From: Mariniphaga sp.
GTDB taxonomy: Bacteria > Bacteroidota > Bacteroidia > Bacteroidales > Prolixibacteraceae
Direction of reading: 5' to 3'
DNA: 64,000 nucleotides
Assembly (NCBI GenBank): GCA_024636975.1
Contig: JAGXGA010000062.1
Span: 1-64,000 of the forward strand
Both the position numbers and the translations under genes were made by a program. The notes beneath the pieces were generated by a model. It ran no database searches. It was given only the letters and a program-made list of their open reading frames with translations, and was not told the DNA's origin. Shown here one piece after another: positions 1 to 9,113 of the stretch (position 1 is the stretch's first letter; each line of letters begins with the position of its first letter).

Positions 1-1
1 A

Positions 2-806
2 GGTTGCAGCGACTCCATTCAAATTCCTGTTGCCGTTAAGCCCACACTTGAAATCCAGGCCGACCGGGTGCAGGGATGCTCTCCCCTTGATGTCCGGTTC
101 AGTTTTACGGCTTCCGAACAGGTCGATGAATTTGACTGGCAGTTTGGAGAAGAGGGGAGTTCAATCGTTGAGAATCCTGAATTTACATTCGAAGTTGCAG
201 ATACCGGTGGTGAGAGTTTTGATGTAGCATTAAATGTTATATCTGCTGAAGGTTGTGAAAGTTCAGATACTGTTGAGAACATGATACAGGTAAATCAGGG
301 GCCTACTGTTGATCTGAACATTGATGAAAACTCCTGTGTGGATTATAACCTGCAACTTACTTTCGAAGGTGAAGCTGAAGAGGGCGCATTTTTTGAATGG
401 TATTCAAACGATACGGTTTTTACTTCCGGTACCGGTCTTGAATCTGTTGTTATTCCCTTGGGGGAAGGAATCTCAAATCGTACAGTTGGAGTGAAAGTTA
501 CTGCAACAGGTTGCAGCGACTCCATTCAAATTCCTGTTGCCGTTAAGCCCACACTTGAAATCCAGGCCGACCGGGTGCAGGGATGCTCTCCCCTTGATGT
601 CCGGTTCAGTTATACGGCATCCGAACAGATCGATGAATTTGACTGGCAGTTTGGAGAAGAGGGGAATTCAATCGTTGAGAATCCTGAATTTACATTCGAA
701 GTTGCAGATACCGGTGGTGAGAGTTTTGATGTAGCATTAAATGTAATATCTGCTGAAGGTTGTGAAAGTTCAGATACTGTTCCGAACATGATACAGGTAC
801 AGCAAG
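2..806 (+). repeat. 507-bp-period direct repeat inside the PKD gene
   Basis: Bases 2 to about 300 and 509 to about 806 are nearly identical, with only scattered single-base differences. The offset is 507 bp, exactly 169 codons, so the frame is kept. The repeat covers a segment beginning GCSDSIQIPV and running through a whole PKD-type unit. The first copy is cut by the window edge, so more copies may lie upstream. The near identity points to recent duplication or ongoing homogenisation, and the array could expand or contract by recombination. Confidence 0.9.
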
Positions 807-1861
807 AGCCTACTGTTGATCTGAACTTCGATGAATCGGTTTGCTACCCTGGAACTGAGGAAATATGGTACACAGGGAATGCTGGTTCCGAGGATATTTT
901 TTTATGGGACCTTTCTGATATCAACCCGGAAAATATTATAAACAACCCTGATAGCACCAGAGGTCCGTTAATATTTGAATTATCCGGTAAACCAACTGCA
1001 GAAATAGGAATACAGGTGATATCGGATTTTGGGTGTAAACCTGAAAAACTGGTTAAGACATATAAGCGAAAACCCCTATTCAGTTTGCCTGAAGATACGA
1101 TTAAAGGCTGTCCGCCATTCAGTACAACGCTGTCCATTATAACTGACGATTTTACTGATCATGTTGATTATTACTGGGATCTGGGCAACGGTCGAACTGC
1201 ACAGGGAAGTACCGTGTCTCAGGAATATTTTCTGGAGGATCAGGTTTTTGATGTTGCTGTATCCGGTGTCTCTTCCTTGACAGGATGTGCCGATACACTG
1301 CTGTTTCCAGGTAAAATAGTGGTACATCCTGTTCCTGAAGCTTCGTTTACGGCCAGCTCTACATCAATACTCGTAAGCGATCCGGAAATCAGTTTTGAAA
1401 ATACAAGCCGTGATGCTACCCTTTATGAATGGGATTTTGGAGATAATTCACTTGGCTCGGGAAATGAAAACCCTGTGCACCGATTTGAAAATCTTGGATT
1501 ATTTGATGTTACCTTATTGGCATTTAACCGGTTTGGATGCGTTGATTCTGCATTTACACAGGTTGCTGTTGCTTTTGATAAGTTTTTTCCACCTACTGCA
1601 TTCTCCCCAAATGCCGCCCTTGAAGAAGACCGGGAATTCAGAATTTATGCAGAAGGCATCGTTAATGATGGTTATAAATTGTTAATTTTTAACCGGTGGG
1701 GAGAGGTTATTTTTACTTCTGAAAATCCGGAAACCGGGTGGGACGGGACTATGAGAAATGGCTCCAATGCCCCTGCCGGCAGCTATTTCTGGGTTTTGGA
1801 ATATTTGGACTTATTGGGCAAAAGTCATTCTCAAAATGGCGAGGTGACATTGTTGTACTGA
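2..1861 (+). CDS. PKD-repeat surface protein with type IX secretion (type B) C-terminal domain, 5' end outside window
   Basis: The reading frame is open from base 2, so the N-terminus and signal peptide lie upstream; 619 residues are visible. It holds successive PKD-like beta-sandwich repeats with the typical WDFGD/WDLGNG-type motifs (for example YEWDFGDNS and YYWDLGNG). It ends in a domain with FFPPTAFSPN, LLIFNRWGEVIF and GWDGTMRNG motifs, which matches the gliding-motility-associated C-terminal (CHU_C, type B sorting) family. Such proteins are exported by the type IX system and anchored on or released from the cell surface, usually as adhesins. Visible repeats carry conserved cysteines (GCSPLD, GCPPFS) that could form disulfides. 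The gene faces a PorP/SprF-like gene (2103-3083) and is a paralogue of the gene at 3374. A recent internal duplication is described separately. The ligand is unknown. Confidence 0.85.
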   Translation, partial: GCSDSIQIPVAVKPTLEIQADRVQGCSPLDVRFSFTASEQVDEFDWQFGEEGSSIVENPEFTFEVADTGGESFDVALNVISAEGCESSDTVENMIQVNQGPTVDLNIDENSCVDYNLQLTFEGEAEEGAFFEWYSNDTVFTSGTGLESVVIPLGEGISNRTVGVKVTATGCSDSIQIPVAVKPTLEIQADRVQGCSPLDVRFSYTASEQIDEFDWQFGEEGNSIVENPEFTFEVADTGGESFDVALNVISAEGCESSDTVPNMIQVQQEPTVDLNFDESVCYPGTEEIWYTGNAGSEDIFLWDLSDINPENIINNPDSTRGPLIFELSGKPTAEIGIQVISDFGCKPEKLVKTYKRKPLFSLPEDTIKGCPPFSTTLSIITDDFTDHVDYYWDLGNGRTAQGSTVSQEYFLEDQVFDVAVSGVSSLTGCADTLLFPGKIVVHPVPEASFTASSTSILVSDPEISFENTSRDATLYEWDFGDNSLGSGNENPVHRFENLGLFDVTLLAFNRFGCVDSAFTQVAVAFDKFFPPTAFSPNAALEEDREFRIYAEGIVNDGYKLLIFNRWGEVIFTSENPETGWDGTMRNGSNAPAGSYFWVLEYLDLLGKSHSQNGEVTLLY

Positions 1862-1905
1862 TAAGCTGATAAAACAAAAATACGCTGTATTTCGTATTAA
1901 TAAAT

Positions 1906-2061
1906 ATGGAAACAACGTTTAAATACAGAAAAGAAAGTGAAAACTATTCTCCCGTAAGGGAACATTCTCACAGGAGTTTTAAATATCATCTCTCTCACGA
2001 AAGATTTATTGTCCCATGGCAAATGGACGACGTAAAACAGGAAAAGGAGAAAGAAAATTAA
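1906..2061 (+). CDS. possible 51-residue hypothetical protein
   Basis: An ATG-started frame of 51 codons lies between the convergent PKD and PorP genes. It encodes a very polar peptide ending in KQEKEKEN, with no signal sequence or recognised domain. There is no clear ribosome binding site, and no matching ORF follows the paralogous PKD gene at 6127. It may be a chance frame; it is the only plausible gene in this gap. Confidence 0.2.
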   Translation: METTFKYRKESENYSPVREHSHRSFKYHLSHERFIVPWQMDDVKQEKEKEN

Positions 2062-2102
2062 TCCCTTGTCGTAGAAGGTTTTCATTAATAGTGAGGTGTG
2101 TT

Positions 2103-3083
2103 TTATATCATCGGAATGATTAACTTTTTCCGAAGTGGAATTTCTTTTTTCCTTCCCGGAAAGATTGTCACCGAAATTTCATGCGAACCGTAACTGTAAT
2201 TCGATAATTTCGAAACGGTAAAATCAAAGCTGTACCCAAGCTGAATCTTTTCAATAGCAAATCCTAAAAGACCAATAATTGCATCCGGTCTTATATCAAG
2301 GTTATTGCGGTACCACCCTCCAAACAGGAACGATTTTTCAATCATATAAATTCCCATGTTGAGCTGTTTGAAGCTTCCTTGTTGCTGGTATAAAATGTTA
2401 GGTGAAAGTGTGAATTTCCTCGACAGCAAACCGTAATGCAACCTGTGAAGCATACCACCGGCATGAACTGTGCCTTTTATTGGCAGCCTGCCTTTCTGAT
2501 CTCCATTAATAACCGATTCATCGGGCCGGTTCAGATGATGCAGGGCTGCGCCCCAGAAATATTCGTCGTGCTGACCCACTGCTCCCACTGAAAAATCAGG
2601 ATACAGCTTTGTTTCATCGGAATAGTGGTTTGAAATCCATTCTGAAATTTCTCCGGTCAACTGATTGACATCGGCTGGAAATACAAGATTGCCGATGTTA
2701 AATTGCTTGTATACCATCCCTCCCTGTAACCCAAAGGTTATAAAACTTTCAAATTCCAGTTGTAAATGGTATGAATAGGAAAGTAAAAATGAATTTGTAT
2801 TTATTAAAGTGTTAAGCTCCTGATCACGCATTAGCTGAAAACCTATTCCAGTATTTGTTTTGGCAATAAGCTGGTCGTACGATATCGAATAGGTTTTAAG
2901 AGCAATGCCTTTTTGAGGCCACTGGTTTCTATAGTTGATACTTATCCTAGGAAGCCCGGTGGTGCCTGCCAAAGCGGGATTCAAATATACAGGGGTGGCG
3001 TAAAACTGCGAGAAAGCAGGATCCTGGGCTATCAGGCTGACAGGGATAAAAATGATTAACAAAAATAACAGGCAATGACGCAT
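2103..3083 (-). CDS. PorP/SprF-family type IX secretion membrane protein
   Basis: This 326-residue protein has a signal peptide (MRHCLLFLLI...SLIAQ) followed by DPAFSQFYATPVYLNPALAGT, the N-terminal hallmark of the PorP/SprF family. These are outer-membrane beta-barrel-like proteins that work with specific type IX secreted proteins, often encoded next door. The start was set at 3083 because this gives the same length and signal-peptide position as its close paralogue at 6228-7208. The frame can be extended to 3296, but the extra 71 residues precede the signal peptide and are not supported. It converges with the PKD gene ending at 1861, suggesting that protein as its partner. The match to the paralogue is high throughout, including the last 20 residues (KEIPLRKKLIIPMI). 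Confidence 0.85.
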   Translation of the reverse strand: MRHCLLFLLIIFIPVSLIAQDPAFSQFYATPVYLNPALAGTTGLPRISINYRNQWPQKGIALKTYSISYDQLIAKTNTGIGFQLMRDQELNTLINTNSFLLSYSYHLQLEFESFITFGLQGGMVYKQFNIGNLVFPADVNQLTGEISEWISNHYSDETKLYPDFSVGAVGQHDEYFWGAALHHLNRPDESVINGDQKGRLPIKGTVHAGGMLHRLHYGLLSRKFTLSPNILYQQQGSFKQLNMGIYMIEKSFLFGGWYRNNLDIRPDAIIGLLGFAIEKIQLGYSFDFTVSKLSNYSYGSHEISVTIFPGRKKEIPLRKKLIIPMI

Positions 3084-3373
3084 TAAACTGGTTTGATATT
3101 GTGGGAGTAAAAAAACAAAAATAAAATGAATTAAATTGTCATATCCTTTTATGATCAATAATGTTATTTTTGACTCATAATTTTGAGCATGGATAGGTAC
3201 AGGGAAGAAATTTCTCAAAATAAAAAATTCAATTAAACCCGGTATTTCAAGAGTAGAAAAATAATGAAGTGGCCGATATGTTGTTAAAGGATTCACAAAA
3301 TACTGTTTATCCTGATGCGGAGAATCACTCCCGATCTAATAATTATTTCTCCAATTAAGGCAAATAAAGTGAA

Positions 3374-6127
3374 ATGAAGTTACACATTCCGGTATTGCCG
3401 ATAGTATTTATGTTGTTAATAAACAGCGGACTTATTTTTGCCCAAAGCACTGGTCAGCCAATACGCATTGATAACTCATCTGCCGATACTGTTTTTTATT
3501 GCAACGGACCAATAGCTGTTGCCCCCGCCATTCTTATTGAAAACGTCGAAATAAAAAACTCATCTGAAGGAATTAAGGTTTCTATAACCAACTACCATAA
3601 AGGGGAAGACAAATTATTTTATACCGGTAATAAATTTCAGTGGAAATTTAACGAAACCTTCGGAAATCTTGAATTGACAGGATTAGGAACAACCGAAGAG
3701 CTGGAAGAAGCAGTAAAACAGATTTATTATGAAAATAGTGCTGCCGTTCCTTCAACACAACCACGATCTTTATCAATCAGCCTGATAGATGCCGATTACC
3801 TTCCATATACCGGCCATTTTTACCGGTATGTCAGGAAAACTGATATTAACTGGGCAGAAGCGAGGGATTCTGCTGCAAATATGAAGTATTACGGGCTGCA
3901 GGGGTATATGGCTACCATTACTTCCTCAATCGAAAACGATTTTATCTGGTCGAAAATTGATGGTGTGGGGTGGATTGGTGCCTCCGATGAAGGTGCTGAA
4001 GGTGTGTGGAAATGGGTTACAGGACCTGAGGCAGGGAAGATTTTTTGGCAGGGGAATGAAAGTGGTTATGCTGCAGGAGGTAATTATTCAAATTGGGCAA
4101 CTGGTGAACCAAATAACCAGGGAGATGAGGATTATGCCCATATAAATCAAAACCCTCAAAAAGAACAAAAATCGTGGAACGATTTGAAAATAGCGGGAGA
4201 CGGACCTCAATCGGCGTATTACCGGGCAAAGGGATTTGTTGTGGAGTTTGGAGGAATGCCCGATGACCCTGTTGTTCAGTTATCGGCTTCTGCTGTTATA
4301 AGCTGGAGCCAAAAGCCCGAATGGCAGTTGATAGACTTTGATTCAATTGTTTGCGGGGAACTTCATTTGCAGCTGAATTTGCATTTCAACCAGGATGTTT
4401 CAACAAACCTTTTTCCTCTTCAGCAAAATGCCCGGGTTGACAACGGTACATCTCTTAAACCGGAAGTTACGGTGGAAGCCCTTGGGAAATATTCTTTTGA
4501 GCTGGAGGTGACAAATTCGCAACAATGCAAATGGAACGATACAATTGATTTGAGTTTTCAGCATCAACCAACTGCACAGTTTCAGATCGATGATGCCGAA
4601 TGTGAAGGTTATAACCTGAAACTTTATTATACAGGCGAAGAAATGAACAATGCATTGTTCGATTGGTATTCAAGCGACACGATCTTTTATTCGGGCATTG
4701 ATGTCGATTCTATGGAAATTCCATTGGGTTATGGTACTTTTAACCGTTCTGTAGGATTGAAAATTGACGAAAATGGTTGTACCCATTTTAAAAAACTCCC
4801 TGTAACCGTTACACCGGTAATAAATTTCTGGGCTGAACCTTCAGAAGGTTGTACTCCCCTGAATACTCAGTTTAAATATGAGTCAACTGAAGCAATAGAT
4901 AAATTTGAGTGGGGATTTGGTGATGGAATAACTTCAGTTGAAGAAACCTCTTTACATGCTTATTTAAATAACGGCACCGGTGATGTCGGTTTTGATGTTT
5001 CGTTACAGGTTACATCTGCTGAAGGTTGCATTAACTATGGAACAGTTGAAAATATGATAACTGTTCACCCGGTCCCTTCCATTGATTATAATTTTGATGA
5101 ATCATCCTGTTATTCCGGAAAAGAAGAAATCTGGTATAGTGGGTCAGCTGGTTCGGGAGATACATTTTTATGGGATTTATCTGATTTTAAACCGGAAGAA
5201 TTATTGGAAAATCCAGGTGAAAGAGCTGGTCCGCTTAAAATCGAATTAACCGGTCGGCCCACAGCTGAAATAGGGCTTCAGGTAATTTCTGAATTTGGCT
5301 GTAAAACCGATACGTTTATGAGGAAATTCAGCCGAAAACCTGTTTTTAGTGTTTCTCCCGACACAATTTCAGGCTGTCCACCGCTTAATGCAGAAATGTC
5401 CCTTGTAGCCTTTGATACAGTCGATAAGGTAAATTATTACTGGGATTTGGGCAACGGACAAAGGAGCGAAGGCAATTATGTCAGCTTAAATTACCGGGAG
5501 AAGAATAAAATTCATGATGTTGCTATAGTTGGAGTTTCTTATCTGACAGGCTGTGCAGATACAGCCTTACTTCCCGGTAAAATATTTGTTTACCCGGTCC
5601 CTGAAGCTTCTTTTAGTGCCAGCCCATCATCGGTTCTCATCAGCAATCCTGTAATTCAATTTGAGAATTCAAGCAGGGATGCCACTTTTTTTGAATGGAA
5701 TTTTGGCGATGAGTCTTTTGATTCAAATGATAAAAATCCGGGATACCGTTATGAAAAAATGGGATTATACGATGTCTCATTGATGGCTGTTAATGAATTT
5801 GGATGTCTTGATTCAGCTTTTGCCCAGGTTTCAGTATCCTTTGACAGAGTTTTCCCCCCTACAGCTTTTTCTCCGAATGCTATGTTAGAAGAAGATCGTG
5901 AATTCAGAATCTACTCTGAAGGTATAGTTAACGAAGCTTATAAATTGTTAGTTTTTAACAGGTGGGGAGAGATAATTTTTACATCATACAGCCAGGAAAA
6001 AGGTTGGGATGGAAAAATGAAAAATGGGGGGAATGCCGCGACTGGTGTTTATTTTTGGATTTTGGAATATAGGGATTTTCTTGGGAAAAACCATTTGCAG
6101 AATGGTAATGTTACTTTACTGTATTGA
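3374..6127 (+). CDS. C-type lectin and PKD-repeat surface protein, type IX secreted (type B)
   Basis: A 917-residue exported protein. Residues 1-23 are a signal peptide ending IFAQ. Residues about 148-297 form a C-type lectin-like domain, with a WIGASDEG core, a GEPNNQGDED calcium/sugar site (EPN type, usually mannose/GlcNAc/fucose-binding in characterised lectins) and a WND motif. Several PKD-like repeats follow (FEWGFGDG, YYWDLGNG, FEWNFGDE). The C-terminal about 90 residues are the gliding-motility-associated type B sorting domain (FPPTAFSPN, VFNRWGEIIF, GWDGKMKNG). From about residue 410 on it aligns with the upstream PKD protein. It converges with a PorP/SprF-like gene at 6228-7208, its likely secretion partner. 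A role as sugar-binding adhesin is inferred from the lectin domain. Confidence 0.88.
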   Translation: MKLHIPVLPIVFMLLINSGLIFAQSTGQPIRIDNSSADTVFYCNGPIAVAPAILIENVEIKNSSEGIKVSITNYHKGEDKLFYTGNKFQWKFNETFGNLELTGLGTTEELEEAVKQIYYENSAAVPSTQPRSLSISLIDADYLPYTGHFYRYVRKTDINWAEARDSAANMKYYGLQGYMATITSSIENDFIWSKIDGVGWIGASDEGAEGVWKWVTGPEAGKIFWQGNESGYAAGGNYSNWATGEPNNQGDEDYAHINQNPQKEQKSWNDLKIAGDGPQSAYYRAKGFVVEFGGMPDDPVVQLSASAVISWSQKPEWQLIDFDSIVCGELHLQLNLHFNQDVSTNLFPLQQNARVDNGTSLKPEVTVEALGKYSFELEVTNSQQCKWNDTIDLSFQHQPTAQFQIDDAECEGYNLKLYYTGEEMNNALFDWYSSDTIFYSGIDVDSMEIPLGYGTFNRSVGLKIDENGCTHFKKLPVTVTPVINFWAEPSEGCTPLNTQFKYESTEAIDKFEWGFGDGITSVEETSLHAYLNNGTGDVGFDVSLQVTSAEGCINYGTVENMITVHPVPSIDYNFDESSCYSGKEEIWYSGSAGSGDTFLWDLSDFKPEELLENPGERAGPLKIELTGRPTAEIGLQVISEFGCKTDTFMRKFSRKPVFSVSPDTISGCPPLNAEMSLVAFDTVDKVNYYWDLGNGQRSEGNYVSLNYREKNKIHDVAIVGVSYLTGCADTALLPGKIFVYPVPEASFSASPSSVLISNPVIQFENSSRDATFFEWNFGDESFDSNDKNPGYRYEKMGLYDVSLMAVNEFGCLDSAFAQVSVSFDRVFPPTAFSPNAMLEEDREFRIYSEGIVNEAYKLLVFNRWGEIIFTSYSQEKGWDGKMKNGGNAATGVYFWILEYRDFLGKNHLQNGNVTLLY

Positions 6128-6227
6128 AGTAGAACTGGTTCTCAGGTTTTTTCATCTTGTGGGCATAAAGCAGTTGCCGAAAATATTGGAAGTTTATCAA
6201 AACAGATAACAGAAAGTAAACCATGTT

Positions 6228-7208
6228 TTAGATCATCGGAATTATTAACTTTTTCCGAATAGGTATCTCTTTTTTTCTTCCCGGAAAGATTGTCACCGAA
6301 ATTTCATGCGAACCATAACTGTAATTCGAGAGCTTTGAAACGGTAAAATCAAAGCTGTATCCCAATTGGATCCTATCAAGGGCTAATCCTATAAGACCAA
6401 TAAGAGCATCCGGCCTTATATCAAGGTTATTACGGTACCACCCTCCAAACAGGAACGATTTTTCAATCATATATATTCCCAGGTTGAGCTGTTTAAAGCT
6501 TCCCTGTTGCTGGTATAAAATATTCGGTGAGAGCGTAAATTCCCTCGACAGCAAACCGTAATGAAGCCTGTGGAGCATCGCACCGGCATGAACCGTGCCT
6601 TTTATTGGCAGCCTGCCTTTCTGATCACCTTCAATAACCGATTCATCGGGGCGGTTCAGATGATGCAGGGTGACCCCCCAGTAATACTCTTCATGCTGGC
6701 CTACTGCACCTACTGCAAAATCAGGATAAAGCTTTGTTTCATCGGAATAATGGCTTGAAACCCATTCTGATATTTCTCCGGTCAACTGATTGATACCTGA
6801 TGGAAATACCAGGTTACCGATATTAAATTGCTTATATACCATCCCCGCCTGCAACCCTAATGTCATAAAACTTTCGAATCCCAGTTGCAGATGGTATGAA
6901 TAGGAAAGTGATAGTGAATTTGTATTTATTACATTGTTAAGCTCCTGATCACGCATTATCTGAAATCCAATTCCTGCATTTTGCTTTATAAGAAGTTGGT
7001 CATACGAGAGTGAATAAGTGCTGAAAGCCGTACCTCTTTGTGGCCATTGATTCCTGTAATTGATTGCAACACGCGGAAGCTCAGTGGTACCAGCAAAGGC
7101 AGGATTCAGGTAGATGGGATTGGAAAAGAATTGTGAAAATCCCGGATCTTGTGCTGAAACGACTTTGGCAAGAAGAATAATTATTACTATGATTAAGCAA
7201 TTGCGCAT
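6228..7208 (-). CDS. PorP/SprF-family type IX secretion membrane protein (paralogue 2)
   Basis: 326 residues with a signal peptide (MRNCLIIVIIILLAKVVSAQ) followed by the DPGFSQFFSNPIYLNPAFAGT family motif. It is closely related along its whole length to the protein at 2103-3083, including the conserved C-terminus KEIPIRKKLIIPMI, so the two arose by duplication. It lies 37 bp downstream of a third PorP-like gene and converges with the lectin/PKD gene ending at 6127. By family analogy it is an outer-membrane partner needed to export or display a neighbouring type IX substrate; the particular substrate is inferred from position. Confidence 0.87.
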   Translation of the reverse strand: MRNCLIIVIIILLAKVVSAQDPGFSQFFSNPIYLNPAFAGTTELPRVAINYRNQWPQRGTAFSTYSLSYDQLLIKQNAGIGFQIMRDQELNNVINTNSLSLSYSYHLQLGFESFMTLGLQAGMVYKQFNIGNLVFPSGINQLTGEISEWVSSHYSDETKLYPDFAVGAVGQHEEYYWGVTLHHLNRPDESVIEGDQKGRLPIKGTVHAGAMLHRLHYGLLSREFTLSPNILYQQQGSFKQLNLGIYMIEKSFLFGGWYRNNLDIRPDALIGLIGLALDRIQLGYSFDFTVSKLSNYSYGSHEISVTIFPGRKKEIPIRKKLIIPMI

Positions 7209-7245
7209 GTATTGGGTGCTTTTTCTTTTTTACAATATAAACAAT

Positions 7246-8223
7246 TTAAAATGAATTATCGGGCGGGGCCCATGGATTTATGTCGTTTGTGAATTGATAA
7301 GGTATCACCATTCCAAAACTGATCTCACCAAACAAGGAGGGCTTTTTAGCAGGAATGGAATAAGATCCGCCTGCTGTCAGGATAACGTTTAAAATATCAT
7401 TTTTCAATCCAAAAACCCCTGCAATACCGTGAATATTATCGGTATAATTGTTCTGTACAAAAATTGACATAAGGTGCCCCACCTGTTCCATCCTGAAGCC
7501 TGCCCTTGAAAGGAGAAGATCGTGTGAGTACATTAAAACCAGTTCGGGGCTTGCCTTGAATGGTTGCGACTCCAGCCCGTTTTGATTTCCACGCATTTTC
7601 TGTGATGCGTGAATGACATAATGAAGCGGTTGAAAATCGGGAAGCGCATCAGCATTTGTAATGAAATGCCGATAGCTGTATGATGCTGAAAATCCTACGG
7701 TTAATGCCGGAGAATCCCACAATAGTCCCAATCGGGGTGTCAAATGATTATAAACCAGAAAACTTTCACCCGGAGGGCGGTAGGGGTCTATCTCTTTATC
7801 AACCTGACTGTCGATAATATAAACAAACCATTGTTTGGTATATACCAAATAATTAAAACTAACCGACGGAATCAATTTTCCTTCGTTAATGTTTAATGGC
7901 TTTGAAAAAGTATATCCTGCTCCTGTGTAGGTGGTATTTATTTTACCCTGCAATCCCTGGTAAAAATACCAGGCTGTTCCTGCTTTCATCTTATCTGACC
8001 ATTTATCATAGGTAACGGTAAACGAATTGTTTATATTTTCCACCGATTCAGCAAAAAAATTCAGGTTACTCCACACACTGGTCGATTTGTCAAACCCTGC
8101 AAATGAAGGATTCAGTAATAACTTATTTGAATAGGGAAGAAAACCATGCTCCGTCTGAGAACTGCAAACAAAACCAATTGACATAAACACAACCAGCAAA
8201 ACTATTTTTAATTTATTTTTCAA
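7246..8223 (-). CDS. divergent PorP/SprF-like outer-membrane protein
   Basis: 325 residues with a signal peptide (MKNKLKIVLLVVFMSIGFVCSSQ) and the family pattern of PYSNKLLLNPSFAGF soon after cleavage. Many alternating aromatic and polar segments suggest a beta-barrel. It is clearly more distant from the two 326-residue paralogues than they are from each other. It sits between the HEAT-repeat gene (39 bp upstream) and PorP-like paralogue 2 (37 bp downstream), all on the minus strand, so the three probably form one transcript. Family membership is by pattern; a specific substrate is not apparent. Confidence 0.75.
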   Translation of the reverse strand: MKNKLKIVLLVVFMSIGFVCSSQTEHGFLPYSNKLLLNPSFAGFDKSTSVWSNLNFFAESVENINNSFTVTYDKWSDKMKAGTAWYFYQGLQGKINTTYTGAGYTFSKPLNINEGKLIPSVSFNYLVYTKQWFVYIIDSQVDKEIDPYRPPGESFLVYNHLTPRLGLLWDSPALTVGFSASYSYRHFITNADALPDFQPLHYVIHASQKMRGNQNGLESQPFKASPELVLMYSHDLLLSRAGFRMEQVGHLMSIFVQNNYTDNIHGIAGVFGLKNDILNVILTAGGSYSIPAKKPSLFGEISFGMVIPYQFTNDINPWAPPDNSF

Positions 8224-8262
8224 TCAGGTCCCTCTTTATCGAATTAATTAGATTTATATTGT

Positions 8263-8769
8263 TTAACAAATAAGAACCAATATTTCTTGTAAAAAGTACT
8301 TTTTTTTGTCTGAAGCATTTGACAAGGCATTTTCTATTCTTGAAACTGAAAGGTCGATAATTTCCTGCTCCGGAAAATTCTCCAGGTTTTCAATTACTGT
8401 AAATGCTTCAAATCCGGTTTCCCAGTCCTCATTGATGATCAGGTCAACAAACACCGGAAGATAGTCCTTATAATCCAATCCGTTTTGCCAGCATGCTGTG
8501 GTGAGTTTTTTTCTTATTGACTTGTATTCGGTTAACTGAAGCGCTTCTGTCAAAACAGTCACTGCCTCCTGAATTTTTAATGTGCCCAAAATATTGAGGA
8601 TTTCTTTTTCTACCTGCTCATCAGGGTTCGAATTTAATAAACCAAACAACAGCGGAAGATAGGCGACGTTTCCTTTTGCTTTTACTTCATCCAGTGCCGA
8701 TACAACTGTAACGTTTCTTCCCGACAATAACCGTGTTTCTAAATTCTTATCTGTTTTTCTGCTGATCAT
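8263..8769 (-). CDS. HEAT-repeat protein, function unknown
   Basis: 168 residues, without signal peptide or membrane segment, so cytoplasmic. The sequence is made of paired helices typical of HEAT/ARM repeats (ALDEVKAKGNVAYLPLLFGLL, EILNILGTLKIQEAVTVLTEAL). Such proteins act as protein-protein scaffolds. It is the first gene of a likely three-gene minus-strand operon with two PorP-like genes, but nothing in the sequence ties it mechanistically to type IX secretion. A TAGTTTTG promoter element lies just upstream of its ATG. Confidence 0.7.
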   Translation of the reverse strand: MISRKTDKNLETRLLSGRNVTVVSALDEVKAKGNVAYLPLLFGLLNSNPDEQVEKEILNILGTLKIQEAVTVLTEALQLTEYKSIRKKLTTACWQNGLDYKDYLPVFVDLIINEDWETGFEAFTVIENLENFPEQEIIDLSVSRIENALSNASDKKKYFLQEILVLIC

Positions 8770-8786
8770 GTAACCGAGATTTTCTG

Positions 8787-8794
8787 CAAAACTA
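8787..8794 (-). promoter_or_regulatory. -7 promoter element (TAGTTTTG) for the HEAT/PorP operon
   Basis: On the minus strand TAGTTTTG matches the Bacteroidota -7 consensus TAnnTTTG, and its 3' end is 17 bases before the HEAT gene ATG. No good -33 TTTG lies 19-21 bases upstream, so the assignment rests on the -7 box alone. Confidence 0.45.
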
Positions 8795-9003
8795 ATTAAA
8801 ATTTTTGGCAGGCCTGAAAATTACGACCTTTTGCACGAGAGCATTTCCTAACCCCTGCCTGAATCAATACTACCTGACAATGTATTAAAATTAAACTCTG
8901 CTGCTGTTATGCTTATTGCCGTGGGCCATCTGTATTTTGTTTTTTTAAATTAAAGGTATCTATAAGGTTAATGACTGGATATTCAATATACCTGGGCCGT
9001 AGT

Positions 9004-9113
9004 AAACTCAATGTAAACTCAATATTAACTCAATATTAACTCAATGTAAATTCAATTATAATTGAGTTAACACTGAGTTAATACTGAATTATAATTGAGT
9101 TAACACTGAATTA
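9004..9113. repeat. palindromic array of ten 11-bp units (element 1)
   Basis: The stretch divides exactly into ten 11-bp units: five of the type aaactcaatgt / taactcaatat, then five of the complementary type taattgagtta / acactgagtta. The symmetry centre is at 9058/9059 (tcaattataattga). It could form a long imperfect hairpin, or offer ten helically phased protein sites. The left half matches element 2 at 57624-57678 in 54 of 55 positions. It lies in the divergent intergenic region between the HEAT-repeat and MATE genes. The rest of the 8770-9239 gap shows no gene. Confidence 0.9.

Noticed and set aside
3084-3296. N-terminal extension of the PorP-like gene to 3296
   Set aside because: The extra 71 residues precede a typical signal peptide and are absent from the close paralogue at 6228-7208.
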